This document shows positions 1-14,000 of a DNA stretch of 64,000 bases, piece by piece. Made by a program: the position numbers and the translations under genes. The DNA is from Dendrolimus kikuchii. Taxonomy: Eukaryota; Arthropoda; Insecta; Lepidoptera; Lasiocampidae. The notes beneath the pieces are model-generated. The model was not told the origin of the DNA. It searched no databases and saw only the letters and a list, made by a program, of their open reading frames with translations. Position 1 is the first letter of the stretch, and each line of letters starts with the position of its first letter. The stretch is taken from positions 1,337,001 to 1,401,000 of the forward strand of contig CM034411.1 of the NCBI GenBank assembly GCA_019925095.2. The letters run 5' to 3'.

Positions 1-720
1 AAGTTCAGATCAATAGCGCAAAAAAGAAGCATAATAGAGAAGACAAAGTAGTAATAGTGGGTAGTGGGTAGTACCAAATACAATTCGGAGCTGCATCCCA
101 ACATAGTTTAACTCATAGCCTGTCTACCTCATAGAGACAAAATAAAAAAACTTAGTTTAAAAAAACCGCCTTCAAAAACTAAAAAGTATAAAATAACTTA
201 TTTCTAAAGCTATTATTATTAATATATATTATCTTAAACATCTTGAAGTCGATGCTTAGTAATTTTCAAAAAAATATAGTAATTTTTATGTTTTACTTTG
301 CAACGACTTCAAGATAATATATATTAATAATAATAGGTTTAGAAATAAGTTATTTTATACTTTTTAGTTTTTAAAGTCGGTTTTTTTAAACGAAGTTTAT
401 TTTATTTTATTTGTTACTTTTTAGTGTCTAGCTATGCATGGGTAGACATACGAAAGGTGCCGCGCTCCTTAAAAATATAGGTCCCAAGAAACGGGAACAA
501 AAAATGTTCGTAAAATGAAAAACTACTGGGCCAAACTATGTCAAATTTTTAGGGGACCAAATGGCAGCTATTTCGCGTCGAACAAAAAAAGAATCACGTA
601 AATCGGATCATAAATCTCGGAGTAATCGGTGAACATACATAAAAAAACAAAAAAAAACGATCCCGACGAATTGAGAACCTCCTCCTTTTTTTGAAGTCGG
701 TTAAAAATGATATGCATTCA
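1..720. repeat. AT-rich repeat stretch with a short foldback element
   Basis: Positions 139-251 and 303-407 are imperfect inverted copies around an AT-rich loop, each arm carrying a (G)AAGTCGG motif and a run of AATAATA. GAAGTCGGTTAAAA recurs at 694. The rest of the stretch shows no open frame and looks like decayed transposon. Confidence 0.6.
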
Positions 721-731
721 AATACATACAT

Positions 732-1699
732 TTTTGAAGTGAAACTTCTATATGGAGTACCCTCCGTATTAGGATTTTTATGTCACGAAAAAGCGTTACG
801 GCCGCGTGGAGGGGGTAGAAGGTATATCGCGTGGTGAGAGGCGGCATAAGTTTAGAGTCGACTATGGAGGTTCCTTTTTTGTTTGTTCCGCATCGAATTG
901 AGTTCTTTTGTTTGATAAAATAAAATATGTTTAAATAAAAAAGGCATTAATTAAAATGTACCTAACCTAACCAAATCATAATTTGCAGTAAACCTGCGAA
1001 AAATCGAAATGTGTGCTGGGACACATAGTAGAAGTGAAACTTCAACGGACAAGTGGAAAAACGAATCGCAACAAAATTTTAACCTAAAGTTTTACGGGCA
1101 GGTTTTCAAATTGGACAAGTACATTAACAATCTGTCCGTAAAACTTCAAGTTAAAATTTTGTTGTCATTGGTTTTTCCACTTGTCCGTTGAAGTTTCACT
1201 TCTGCCATGTGTCCCAGCACACATTTCGATTTTTCGCAGGTTTACTGCAAACTATGATTGTGTGTCAAATTGATCGTGTACTAGCAGAAGGTGATGTCAG
1301 GAGCCTTAAGAACAGACGAGCTTGCATGACAAGAGTTATGAATGTCAAAGAGGCAAGTGAGGTGTGTAAGAATAAGCCTAAATGGCACTCTGTTGTTCGT
1401 GCCTACCCCGCAAGGGAACTGGCGTGAAGTTATGTATGTATGTATGTATGTATGTATGTACTGCAAACTATGATTTGGTTAGGTTAGGTACAATTTAATG
1501 AAGGCATTTTTTATTTGAACATATTTTATCAAACAAAAAAACTGAAGTCGATCAGGAAACAAAAAACGCATCCATAGTATACTCTAAAATTATGCAGCCT
1601 CTCACCACGTCTAGTTTAAATTCATGCCGCTCCTCCACGCGGCCGTAACGCTTTTTCGTGACAGACAAATCCTAAGACCCCCGTTTATATAGAAGTTTC
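732..1699. mobile_element. Foldback element of nearly 1 kb, interrupted by an RTE tail
   Basis: The arms 732-1110 and 1125-1699 are inverted copies: the start motif GAAGTGAAACTTC, the CGGCCGCGTGG block and the AGCACACATTTCGATTTTTC block all recur in reverse. The loop is near 1110-1125. The right arm is split by a ~199-bp LINE insertion. No coding sequence, so a non-autonomous DNA element. Confidence 0.75.
1260..1458 (+). mobile_element. RTE-like LINE 3' end with target duplication
   Basis: Carries the final codons of a LINE reading frame (ends YPARELA) followed by (ATGT)n. Flanked by a 17-bp direct repeat, TACTGCAAACTATGATT, at 1243-1259 and 1459-1475. The inserted piece is strongly 5'-truncated. 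RTE-clade LINEs are known for short-repeat 3' tails. Confidence 0.85.
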
Positions 1700-1753
1700 A
1701 CTTCAAAAGCAAGGAAAAATATCAGTAGAATACAGACCAGAAATTCAAAGCAT

Positions 1754-2034
1754 TTTTTTATTTTTGCATGAGTGTATGTAGACAGGCAGATAGATCACTG
1801 GTGGAAAGCTGTTCACCTATGAACATTCGCAACACCAAAGGTGCTAGAAATTCGCTGCTGCTCTCTAACGGCAGACTGGAACCTAGCCACTAATGCCGGA
1901 ACACAACTCAAGGCTGTTATTGCGGCATGCTCTAGACCAGGGGTGGTAGCCATCCAGCCTGACAAATATCCTACCATCTGGCTGTGGGTTCCCAATGCAG
2001 GAAATTGTATTCTTCCTCCGTTCCTGCACGGATA
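1754..2034 (-). mobile_element. SINE-A copy, old
   Basis: Diverged copy of the ~320-bp A-tailed retroposon, with the block between the CTGTGGGTT and GCAGGAAATTG motifs deleted. The conserved head (reverse of CCGTTCCTGCACGGAT) is intact. Confidence 0.75.
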
Positions 2035-2092
2035 GAAACTCAATCTCACTTTAAACAATTCTAAGCGTATTAGTTCATTGTCTTCCACTTAC

Positions 2093-2220
2093 TTTGCATC
2101 ACCTTCTATCTTCACTTTGTCACATGGCAACAGTAACTTGTTGGCATTAATCGCGCTCAGCACATTAGTATGGGCTTTGGAATCTTTCACGCCGAACTTG
2201 CTTTCTGGATGGTCCAGTTC
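2093..2220 (-). CDS. Downstream exon H9, last exon in the window
   Basis: 128 nt, phase 0 to 2. Encodes [20 protein letters not shown] and ends [11 protein letters not shown]. Acceptor TTTGCAG, donor GTAAGT, so the gene continues past the left edge. Only ~60 bp separate it from a SINE-A copy. Confidence 0.85.
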
Positions 2221-5200
2221 CTGCAAACGTATATAAATTAATACCAACTATGTTACACATTAACATACATACATACATACATAACTTCACGCCAGTTCCC
2301 TTGCGGGGTAGGCACGAACAACAGAGTGCCATTTAGGCTTATTCTTACACACCTCACTTGCCTCTTTGACATTCATAACTCTTGTCATGCAAGCTCGTCT
2401 GCTCTTAAGGCTCCTGACATCACCTTCTGCTAGTACACGATCAATTTGATCATGGAAGGTGTGTCGTGGCCTTCCACGACTTCTGCATCCATCCACTTTT
2501 GCATTGTATATCCGTTTAGTCATTCACATTGAAAAGGGAATTGTTACACATTAAGTCGTGTACATACACTGTAAGTCGTGGTAGCGTAATGGCTAGCGCA
2601 CGCGTCCCGACCCCAGAGGGCGCGGGTTCGATCCTGGCCGGAACGCATGCATACCCTTAGTCAGTTTTCTAATCTAATGTGCATATTGTTACCTTTACCA
2701 CGTGCTAACAACGGTGAAGGAAATATCGTGATGCAACACTGCACATCGAGATAACCGATGTGTCAAACCTGCCCAGCCACCTTGGGCAAGCGTGGCGGGT
2801 ATACTGTCCGTTCCCTATAATGGGAGGCCCGAGCCCAGCAGTGGACATTTATGGGCTGATATTATTATATTATGTTATCCGGCTCGAAGGACCATATGAT
2901 TAACTCAAACTATTAAGAAAAAGTAAAAATTATTATTAACAGATTAAATGCACTATTACATTTCGAAGAAAAAAAATTATTTTATTTTTTGTTGGTGTTG
3001 CCAACAACACTTTTACGGCATTTGGGGTGGAAACTTTGGGTCCGCGGAGTCCTAACGCTCTGCAGGTACATCGTGACGTCGCCAAACGTTTAGCAAACGT
3101 CACACGTGACCAGAGGAGCCTGGCGTCTATTTTGCTCAAAGATTAAGCGTTGCTATACAACGTGGCAACGCCGCCAGCCTTTTGGGAACGTTCCCGGTAA
3201 GTGACAGTGGTTTGGGACCAACAACTTATCTTTAGGTATTTTCTCCTTTTTTATTTAGTTTTAGTTTTTATATAGTATAGTTTGATAGTTTATATTTATT
3301 GTAGTTTTCTTTCTTCAATGAAAAGATGAAGTCGTAACGTAGAATAAATATCAAATGACATAATATATCAATAGACTACCTAGAGTAGGATCTTTTTAAG
3401 ACATGTCCGTCTGATGTATTGGCCAGGTGGTTTTTAATATTTTTGGTCCCCTCAGGTATAATAGTGCTGTATGTATTATGATATGTACCGTGTTTATATA
3501 GTATATAATAAAGATTTGTATTTATTTTATATATTTTGAACATTTTATATTATTTATTGTCTACACCGCCACTGTCATGTTCTAATATTTCCCTTAGTTG
3601 AGGGGGTTGCCTGGCAGAGATCGCTTTAAGCGATAAGGTCGCCCTTTGTTCAACATTTATTGTATCTAGTTTTTAAGTTTAAATTTTAGTGAACAATAAA
3701 GTGTTTTCATTCATTCATTCAAGGTTATTAATAACTCTCAAAGGAGCTTAGTTTAATGGTGTTAATTGACACATTCATATTCATCCATTGAATCTGAAAG
3801 GTTCGTCGAATTTCTGCTGGTAGACTGGGTAAGTGCTGAGGTTTTATAGTAAGGACTTCAAGAGCGATTTCAAAATATTGGTTAGAAATTAAAGTTACTT
3901 GTATACAAGGAATTTTGAGAAATTAAAATGCCTATGGTTTGCTTAAAGATTTTTTTCAACTATTTTAATATGCAATGTCATACGCATACATACATAGATA
4001 ACTTCAAGCCAGTTACCTTGCGGGGTAGGCACGAACAACAGAGCGCCATTTAGGCTTATTCTTACACACCTCACTTGCTTCTTTGACATTCATAACTCTT
4101 GTCATGCACGCTCGTCTGTTCTTAAGGCTCCTGACATCACCTTCTGCTAGTACACGATCAATTTGATCATGGAAGGTGTGTCGTGGCCTTCCACGACTTC
4201 TGCATCCATCCACTTTTGCATTGTATATCTGTTTAGTCATTCTTTCATCATGCATTCCTTTCCTTACCTTCACCCCGACACTCTCTTTCAGACCAACTCT
4301 CTTTCTTACCTCGGTATTACGAACGCGGTCCGCGAGCGTCACTCCCCAGATTTTGCGCAGTGCTCGTATCTCGACCGCGTTTACTCTACTTCCATACTCT
4401 CTCTTCCATACCCAACTCTCATACGCACATATACATAATAAATAGATCAAACACTTTTTGAGCAAGAATTAAAGAAGAAGAAGAATTGTGTTAAATTTTC
4501 ACCATTACAGTCAATTGTGGCTTTTGAAGCTGATCCAAGAAGTCGTTCGGTGCAAGTTAAAAGAATGCGATTTGGCTGAAGTTACTGTTAAACCCGTCGT
4601 ATTAAATCTGTGACCTCGTTAATTTGCCATCAAGTAATCATAAAAAGTTCTCACCTGCAAGATTTGTTCTGTGATCTTGGATACTTCGGGGTGCTGCAAG
4701 GGTTGCCAGGTCGCAAGCCGTTTGCTGGTAGTCACCGTCAACTCCTTGAGTTGGTGGACCACTTTGTACAGATGTTTCAGGAGGCTGCGAATGAAGACAT
4801 CATAATATTTAGTCTTCTTCATATCACGTATGAAAAATACCAACTGGAAAGATATTTGCTTATTAAAAAGTAACTCTAAACAAGGTCATGAATTTTTCTA
4901 AAAGAAGCTGCAAGTCTTTCTTCTCATTTTTTCGATACAGAAAAACAATACTTTATTATTTAAAAGACAACAAAAAAAAAATAACGTGGGCCTTATTTGT
5001 AAAAAATCTTGTTAAGCAATGTTTAACCACCTCTTAACTAAGAAGCTCTTCCTAAACAATGCTTATCTTTATTTCACTGATTGAAAGATTGTCTAAGAAG
5101 TGTATAAATTAATGAAATTCGGATTGTAAACTTGGTTACAAACAAAATACTCGACTAAAAAAACGAAAAAGAGCAAATATTATTATCAAAACTACTTTGG

Positions 5201-8200
5201 TTAAAACTGTATCTGGTGATTTTGAAAATTGACAACGGCGCAGTCGGTTTCGTTGATATGGTCATATCAAAAGGCGAACTGAAGACCACGAGGTACAAAT
5301 TGCCCTTATTACCAGAACAAAACCGAACGGATAACCCAAGACCGAATGTCATGGTGCAGGAAAGTGAGGAGATCCGACCCCAAATAATGAAATGTGGAAG
5401 AAGAAGGCGATCGTGCAGTGGGTGACAATTAGCTGATTCAAATAAAACCGCCATCTTGGCTCTTAGCTATTGCTTAAACTAGGTCTCATCGTTGTTTAAT
5501 TTTACATACATACATACATAACTTCACGCCAGTTCCCTTGCGGGGTAGGCACGAACAACAGAGTGCCATTTAGGCTTATTCTTACACACCTCACTTGCCT
5601 CTTTGACATTCATAACTCTTGTCATGCACGCTCGTCTGTTCTTAAGGCTCCTGATATCACCTTCTGGTAGTACACGATTAATTTGATCATGGAAGGTGTG
5701 TCGTGGCCTTCCACGACTTCTGCATCCATCCACTTTTGCATTGTATATCTGTTTAGTCATTCTTTCATCATGTTTAATTTTAAGAGGTATTTAAGCAATA
5801 CTTCGATGCGAAATATTGCTTTATTTTACCACCCTGTTAATACATGGTGGCAATATAAAGTATAAAATAATAAGGGCAGCACTTTCGCAAAATCTCAACT
5901 CTAGCAACTCCAATATTATACCATAGAGAAAAGAATGCTAGTCTTCTTCCATGGTATTACATTAAACATCGTGAAAGTATTAAGTTGCTTTATTCACGAT
6001 ATACGCATTTTGTCAACATAACATATAATGTTTACTTTAATAATAATAACTAATTTTGTAATTAAGAGCTTTAACACTTTTGATTATTTGAATGAAAAAA
6101 ACTAAAAGAACCATTACAAACCTGTCATGTCTTTTGGTAAATATTATTGAATTCTGACAATAACATTTTTGCTTAAAATTTCACTAGACATCCTTGGTAA
6201 ACTTTAAAAATTACTCCTCGTGTGAAACTTAATATTCTTCTATCGGTATTTATATAGTTATTTTTTGTGGATTTTAGACTTGGATTAATATTAAAATCAA
6301 AATAACACGGATGAATTCGGAGTAGTGGTAGAATTCGCCACAAAGGCAGGCAAAGGAATCTTAGTCCATACAGCCAATTCTGATGTATAAGTCTTCGTAT
6401 AGTAGCGCAGTTGAATTGTAGGCTACAACCGACGCCATTCAACGGAGTTCTTGTGAAAACTCGAAAGGCCACATTTGACTATACAGTTCACATTTCTCAC
6501 AAAAACATTATTGTTAAATCTTACAACTATTGTTCATTTTAGAGTAATTTTACACATTTTTAAAAAATAAAACTGCACAGCGCACTTTCAGTTCCCGCTA
6601 AAAACTCATGGATAAATTCGCTTTGTTAATAATTTACTAACATTAACTACAAATATAAGAGAGAATATTGTGAGAAGGCAAAAAAAATAGTTCTCTTTCT
6701 AAACATTCTGGTCAGGTTATATTAGTAAGATGTTTACTAATTATTTGCTAAGTAAGTGTTCCAATTTTAAGAGGCATTTATAAGTAAGACCATAAATTCC
6801 TAAGAATCTTAAGATTATAAAATTTTTAGCTGCACTTTGAGAGTACTTCTATATTTGGTATTTCCGTTTAGTAATGGTTTGTCTTAGATACGAAATACGA
6901 TAAGCACTCACTTGTCTTTCTCGTTAGGATCCTGAAGATCAGCCCTGGTGGCTGCATCAGCTATATACGTGGTGAAGGCCTGCGGGAGAGGCTGGGCGTC
7001 TGCACGCTGGGCCGCGTTCACCACCGCCGTGCACAGCTGCGACTTCACCCATGGTTTGGGGGGAACCGGAGGGGAAGCACGCCGCTAGAATTGATGCCAC
7101 AGATTAGGGTTGTTATTGTGTGACAGCGAACGTATTACGTTAAACTTTATCCTTACAGGAACGGAGAAAGCAAGAGGCGACAAAAACAACCCACAGCCAG
7201 GTGGTCGAGTATTTGCCCATTCGGATATCTACCACCCCTAGTCTGGAGTATATCGCCATAGCAACTTTGAATTGTGTTCCGGCATTAGTGGCCAAGTCCC
7301 AGTCTCCATTGAGAGTGCGGCAGTACCTTTGATTTTACAAAGGTGGGCTGTCTGCTGAACTCACGCAAGAAAAAAAAGGAAGGCCAAAATCGACGAGTAT
7401 GGAAGGAAAAAACATAATGCTGACTCCAAATGATTGGAAGAAAGTGAAGAAGAAGAGAGATTATTGTTTAACTTCTGAAACTTGTTAAACCGATAGGCGT
7501 GGAACTGTCAGAATTTCAATTTTAAGAATTTTCCACTTCACAGATTACATGTTGAAGGGGGGGGGGGGGAGGTCATTCTATTTTAAATAATTGAATAAAG
7601 ATCAACATAGAATTACCCTGGGAGCTGAAGCAACTTTAGCAGCATCTTCGACGAAGGACTTGATCACCTTATTTTCGAGGTCATCCAGATCGTCCAGCGT
7701 CTCATCAAGAGACGCTCCTTGGGCTGTTGAAAGCCCACTCATCGTTGCAAACCTGTGCATATGAAAAAACTTATCTATTTCCTTGAGCTAATACTCAAGC
7801 TCCAGGGGTGGAAGTGATAAATGGCCTAACGTCGGAAGTAGCTTCGGTGAACCTGCAGCCCACCTCTTGACACCCCTTAGCCAGTCACACCCATGTTACC
7901 CCTCGCCAATCTTGGCATTTTTAGGGGCCCATGCAGTGAGTGACGAGTCATCGTCTGCCCATTTTTCCATATTCCCCGAACATTGCGACGGGTAGACGAC
8001 ATAATCCCCATAGCCCAGATCGCTAGTTCCACTAGCAGTTCATCCCAATAGTCTTACACTTAGCGGGGCTTGTCCTTGAATGCATTTTTACATGGTATAG
8101 GCAGAGACAATCCTCAGTCAGTGTCACGCCGCATTTAGATTAACTTTGTCAAGGGGCCTCTACGTGTTGGCCTTCCCATGGTGCCACGCAAGCGTCGCAA

Positions 8201-11036
8201 AAATCCGGGCCATTTTCATGGCCCGTGGTCTCTGAGAGTTTACTAGTGAATGTTGGTGGTTACCCCCAACACTATCATGCACAAACAAACAAATACAACA
8301 ACAAATTTGGTATAAACTTAGTTATACACATAGCTGGATATTAAATCGTTAATTAACGAAGTTAACATTTCGAGTAACGGATTAACTTTTAAATTAATTT
8401 TAAAATTTATTAACGGACTCGTTAACGTCCATTAAATTTCCCAAAGTCCGTTAATCGTTAATCCAGCACAATCACAATCTGTTTATTAAATATAATTCTG
8501 CTATACCCTCAACCGCTGCAGTTGAACTGTCATTTCTCCACGGGCAAGGATATACTGCAGCCGAAACGAGCCTCGCTTTCAGACGAGAACTTCAACATAT
8601 TAATGTTCATGAAGGGGAATATTCATATTATGCCAGATGACTACATTGACAGATAATTTGGACGGGTAGGCATCGTTTCGTCTAAGATGTAAGTGATATA
8701 TGTAGCAATTCTTCTAAATAGCAATTGGTCATTATATTACTATCAAATCGTCTTAAAATTAGTTCTTCTAATTAGTGTTTCGTCCAGAACGCAACTAGTC
8801 TATCTTAATAAAATAAATTCTAAACCTTAAACCAAACGAATGAAAACACATTGTTTGTCAACATGCCTATATTAAACACTCAATATTATACCCCTTTTTT
8901 TTGTTTCTAACCTGTTAACCTCCAAACCAACAGTTTTTATAAGAAGATGCAATTTTTATCACGTGTTAACGGATTAACGATTAACGTTAACTTGCGTTAA
9001 ATTTTCTGAATTGTAACGCTTTAACTTTTATCGAAGTTAACTTTTCCAGTAACGGATTAACGAAGTTAACTATTTGATTAACGGTGCCCAGCTATGGTTA
9101 TACATATAGGTTTGATTTTAAATTCCTTTAATATAACTATCCGTGCAGGAACGGAAAAAGAATACAATTTCCTGCGTTGGGGCGGCCTGTCGTAAGATGC
9201 GACTTAACAACCCACAGCCAGGTGGTAGGGCATTTGCCCGACTGGATGGCTACCACCCCTGGTCTAAAGTATGTCGCCATAACAACCTTGAGTTGTGTTC
9301 CAGCATTAGTGACCAGGTTCCAGTCTCCCTTAAGAGAGCAGCAGCGCATTTGTAGCAGCTTTGCTGTTGCAAATGTCTATAGGCGATGGTAAACGCTTTC
9401 CATCGAGTGGGCCGTCTGCCTGTCTGCTGATCTCCTGCCATAAAAAAAAGCTAGACACGACAATTCAGTACTCACATTAGTAAATTACACTTTTCAGATA
9501 GAGGTGACAATTTCTTCTGAAGCATATTCCTCGTCTTCTCGTCGTCTATACTCTGAATGGCTGAGTTTATCGTTTTAAACGTAGACTCACATTCCTAAAA
9601 AATATGCATAGATTCAAATATATTATTGTGGGAATGATGTATCTTGAACGCATGATGTGATGAAAGTAAGATGATATTTCGATACGCATGAGAGACAAGA
9701 CGGTGGTCCAACGCCTAATGGAGGGCCAATAATCCCCATCCTAAACCATCCATCATCATCAACACCAACTGGAAATTTTTCATGTCACAACAACTAAACA
9801 ATAAATTATAACACCACACAAAGTCACAAACACATAACTAACAATAAAACTTATACACATACTTAAACCTACGCGCACTACCATCGCATTGCATTACACG
9901 CACACTCCACAAACAAACCAAGACACACAAAGAGCCTAAAAATGAATAACCCAGGCACAGAAAAGAAAAAAAAACAACACACATAGGGTACGGAACTCGA
10001 GTCCGTAGAGATATATATCGAGGGGTGAAAGGCTATTTGTTTTAAGCGACATTTTGTGACAGAATTGACTTGATGATTTTCTTGCATCCTAATGTCTCAA
10101 ACTTAAGGAATTATAATGAACCTGGTTTCCAACTAAAAACTACAGTTTTTTTTTTCTTTTTTAAATATAGTATGTAGTTTACTAATGAAGTCTTTTTGTG
10201 GGTCATTGAAACTTCAAACTCCTCTATCGACACAATTTCGCAAATGTCGCTTAAAACAAATAACCTTGGACCCCTCGATATAATAATAAAAAATAATAAA
10301 AAGATGATATTTCTGAACGAATCCATAGTGTGAAAGAGGTGACAAGTGAGAGAGAGAATGAAAGATTCAGATGGACGACGTACGCACGACGCAAGACGCT
10401 CTAAATAATTCTTATGTATTTTGATTTGAAGATATTGTACGTTTTATCAAAATTAATAAAAAGTAAACGCACGCGCATCGCGAGAACGGTTACTCGTAAA
10501 GTGTTGTTTCACTTGCCAGCCCATCGTCCCGCATTATTATAATAAAACTACATTGTAACGGTTTTGAGCGCGGTAATTTGTTTGATTTTTTATTATTCCG
10601 ACGTTTCGGCCACTTTTTAGTAGCCGTGATCTTTTTTTTTTTTTATTGCAGGAGATCAGCAAACAGGCAAATGGCCCACTTGATGGAAAGCGGTTACCAT
10701 CGCCTATGGACATTTGCAACACCAAAGGTACTACAAATGCGCTGCTGCTCTCTTAAGGAAAACTGGAACCTGGTCACTAATGCCGGAACACAACTCGAAG
10801 GTTGTTATGGCGACATACTTTAGACCAGGGGTGGTAGCCATCCAGTCGGGCAAATGCCCTACCACCTGGCTGTGGGTTGTTAAGTCGCCTCTTACGACAG
10901 GCCGCCCGGCCGCAGGAAATTGTATTATTTCTCCGTTCCTGCACGGATGAAAATCACGGAAGACAAAGATGTCAAGGGTCAATGAGTATTGTTAAAGCGT
11001 TATATTAATATGAACAAGGTGGCGGTAGGCTAAATA

Positions 11037-11073
<37 letters not shown>

Positions 11074-14000
11074 TGCTGGAGTTCAGCAGACAGGCAGACG
11101 GCCCACTTGATGGAAAGCGGTTACCATCGCCTATGGACATTTGCAACACCAAAGGTGCTACAAATGCGCTGCTGCTCTCTTAAGGGAAACTGGAACCTGG
11201 TCACTAATGCCGGAACACAACTCAAGGTTGTTATGGCGACATACTTTAGACCAGGGGTGGTGGCCATCCAGTCGGGCAAATGCCCTACCACCTGGCTGTG
11301 GGTTGTTTTGTCGCCTCTTACGACAGGCCGCCCGGCCGCAGGAAATTGTATTCTTTCTCCGTTCCTGCACGGATAGGTAGGGATAGGAAACTTTAACAAT
11401 ACTCATCATTGACACTTTACATCTTAGTCTCCTGTGATCACGGCTACTGTAAAGTGGCCGAAACGTCGGAATATTAAAATTAAATAAATTACCGCGCTTG
11501 AAACCGTTAAAACGTAGTTTTATTATGTATACTAGTCGGAAAAACTTAATAAAATATTAATTACATATATATTTTATTTCCAAATTTTTTACATTTTTCT
11601 TATAAAATATACAAATTAATTTATAAAAAAAATATAAAAAACTGATCTTCGCCGGCAGTGGGGCCTAGGGTCCAGGCTACCGGTGGTTAAGGCTCCAGAC
11701 ACAGGAATCTCCTCACAATACGGGCCGTGTCCAACAGAGCTGCCTTCTGCATCCGACCCTTCAACCAGACACCAAGCGAGAGCCTTTCAAGGTGGCGGTC
11801 AAGGCTCTTCGCTATTAGTCCATTCACTGACACCACTATCGGTACTATGATTGTAGAGTCCAGGTTCCACATAGCGGTAACCTCGTGAGCAAGATCAAGT
11901 AACAAATATTAATTATTATTATGTTATTAACAATCGTTATAATTGTATAGTATTGACATTTTTTTTAAATGCACTGACCTGTCCGAAGTTGTGCACCTGC
12001 CGGACGTCATCAAACGAGGTTTCCACTCCGCCCTGCTCACCAGTTACCATCTTAATTGCGTCCTCGTTTATCTTACTACAAGCGGCCACAATATCCTATA
12101 TTTGAAAATCATTATCAGATTAGCTAAGAAGATCAATACCAAGACTAGCAACCGGTCAGTAAAGAAGTAACGCTAAAAAGTTAAAAAGCTAAAAAGATCC
12201 TTTAAAATTAAGAGAAACATTTATTTTATTACTATTTATTTAAAACATTCGAAACAATCATGATAGTCCTTATTAACCCAAAGGTCTATTAAAAGGTCTT
12301 AAACTTTGAATTATAATAATTTTCACAATATCTCAGAGCCATATAAAGTTTTGATGTAAACAGCAAATATAGTATATAAGCAACTATTTTTGATAAGCAT
12401 ATGAAAACAAATCGTAGAGATTTCATGAATAAATTAAGATTAATTTTCACACTCGAAGATCTTGTTCCATGTTAAGTCAAGAAAGACAAATTTATTTTGT
12501 TTTTGTTGGCACTGTTGCTTGGTCATACACAAGCAAAACTTCAAAACTCAGAGACATCACATTATAAAAAGGTGGTAACTTGAAATTAGTAGCAATGGTT
12601 AAAATTGGGGTACTTAGAATAGTACCCTGGGCGTTCATTTGACGAAATTGGATTTGGTTTTTTTTTTATTGCAGGAGTTCAGCAGACAGGCAGACGGCCC
12701 ACTTGGTGAAAAGCGGTTACCATCGCCTATGGACATTTGCAATACCAAAGGTGCTACAAATGCGCCGCTGCTCTCTTAAAGGAGACTGGAACCTGGTCAT
12801 TAATGCCGGAACACAACACAAGGTTATTATGGCGGCATACTCTAGACCAGGGGTGGTCGCCATCCAGTCGAGCAAATACTCTACCACCTGGCTGTGGGTT
12901 GTTTAGTCGCCTCTTACGACAGGCCGCCGGGCCGCAGGAAATTGTATTCTTTCTCCGTTCCTGCACGGATAGAGTGCAGGGTGGTGCAGGGCTATAATCA
13001 CTATTTCATTGAAGTACTTTTTTAAGGACCGTGGGCGCTAGAAGGATAGAGACGAAGTGTCTGTTCCGAATATATGTGACTAAATATATATGCAGAGAAT
13101 GAGTGTATGTGCAAAGGAGTGTATGTGTAGATGAGTATATGTACGAACGAGTGTATGTGTGAAGGACTGTTTGTGTATGTGTGTGTGCGTGTTATGCCTA
13201 ATATTTCACATATTTTCTTTTTAAATTATAACATTAATTAATTAAACGAATAAAATTCGTAACGTCTACCTCGATAGCTTTTTTCCCGCGAACACTTTCG
13301 ACATGACGACAGCTGGCAGCCGCTGAACCCATATTATTTGCCTCCGTAGAGACGTCTTGTATGAAATCCTAAGAAAACCAGATAAAAAATACATTTACCA
13401 TTGATTTTTTTATACATAATAAGTAAATAAACAAAAATAACACCATCCAATATATCCGAAACGCTTGTTAAATACGAAACATAGTTGCCCATGGGTGAAA
13501 ATATATATGGAATAATTTTTAGACTTTTTTTTAAATCTTTACTACATAAATGGGGTTTTGTCACTTTGTGATAATGTCACTCCGTCCAATCTTACAATTA
13601 TTTCTACTTCCTTAAACTAAGTACATAGATATAATAACTGAACGAGCATTCTGGCCTGGAAAATGGAGAAGACAGAACGCTGCTCCAGTTACCCACATTC
13701 TAATCGACCGGAAGGTGACGCCGCAGCGCCTCGCTCCGGACGCACGGCCATTCAGAGCAATTTGGTGAATTGGAAACCTTCATCATATATTTGAACTTGT
13801 TTGAGGGAATGTGCCCGGAGCGAAGTCTTAGTAGAACTTTTTTTATTTTTTTATTGCAGGAGTTCAGCAGACAGGCAAACGGCCCACTTGGTGGAAAGCG
13901 GTTACCATCGCCTATGGACATTTGCAACACCGAAGGTGCTACAAATGCGCTGCTGCTCTCTTAAAGGAAACTGGAACCTGGTCACCAATGCCGGAACACA

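Larger units (their letters stand above)
10540..11555. mobile_element. Head-to-head Penelope-like terminal repeats carrying two SINE-A insertions
   Basis: AATAAAACTACnnnnTAACGG at ~10543 and its reverse near 11510 bound the element. Between them are two inverted copies of the Penelope terminal sequence, including the GACGTTTCGGCCACT hairpin. SINE-A copies interrupt it at 10631-10948 and 11041-11375; removing both restores the order seen at 43487-43810. Confidence 0.8.

Noticed and set aside
2581..2650. Possible tRNA gene
   Set aside because: A and B boxes are present but the cloverleaf is degenerate and a 200-bp SINE body follows; other copies exist.
4163..4438. Plus-strand frames of ~90 codons
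   Set aside because: Antisense shadows of the RTE fragment.
7617..7752. Start codon of the gene at the in-frame ATG of exon H6
   Set aside because: It has a good acceptor, fits the phase of H5 and many upstream exons join in frame. An alternative promoter is possible, but nothing supports it.
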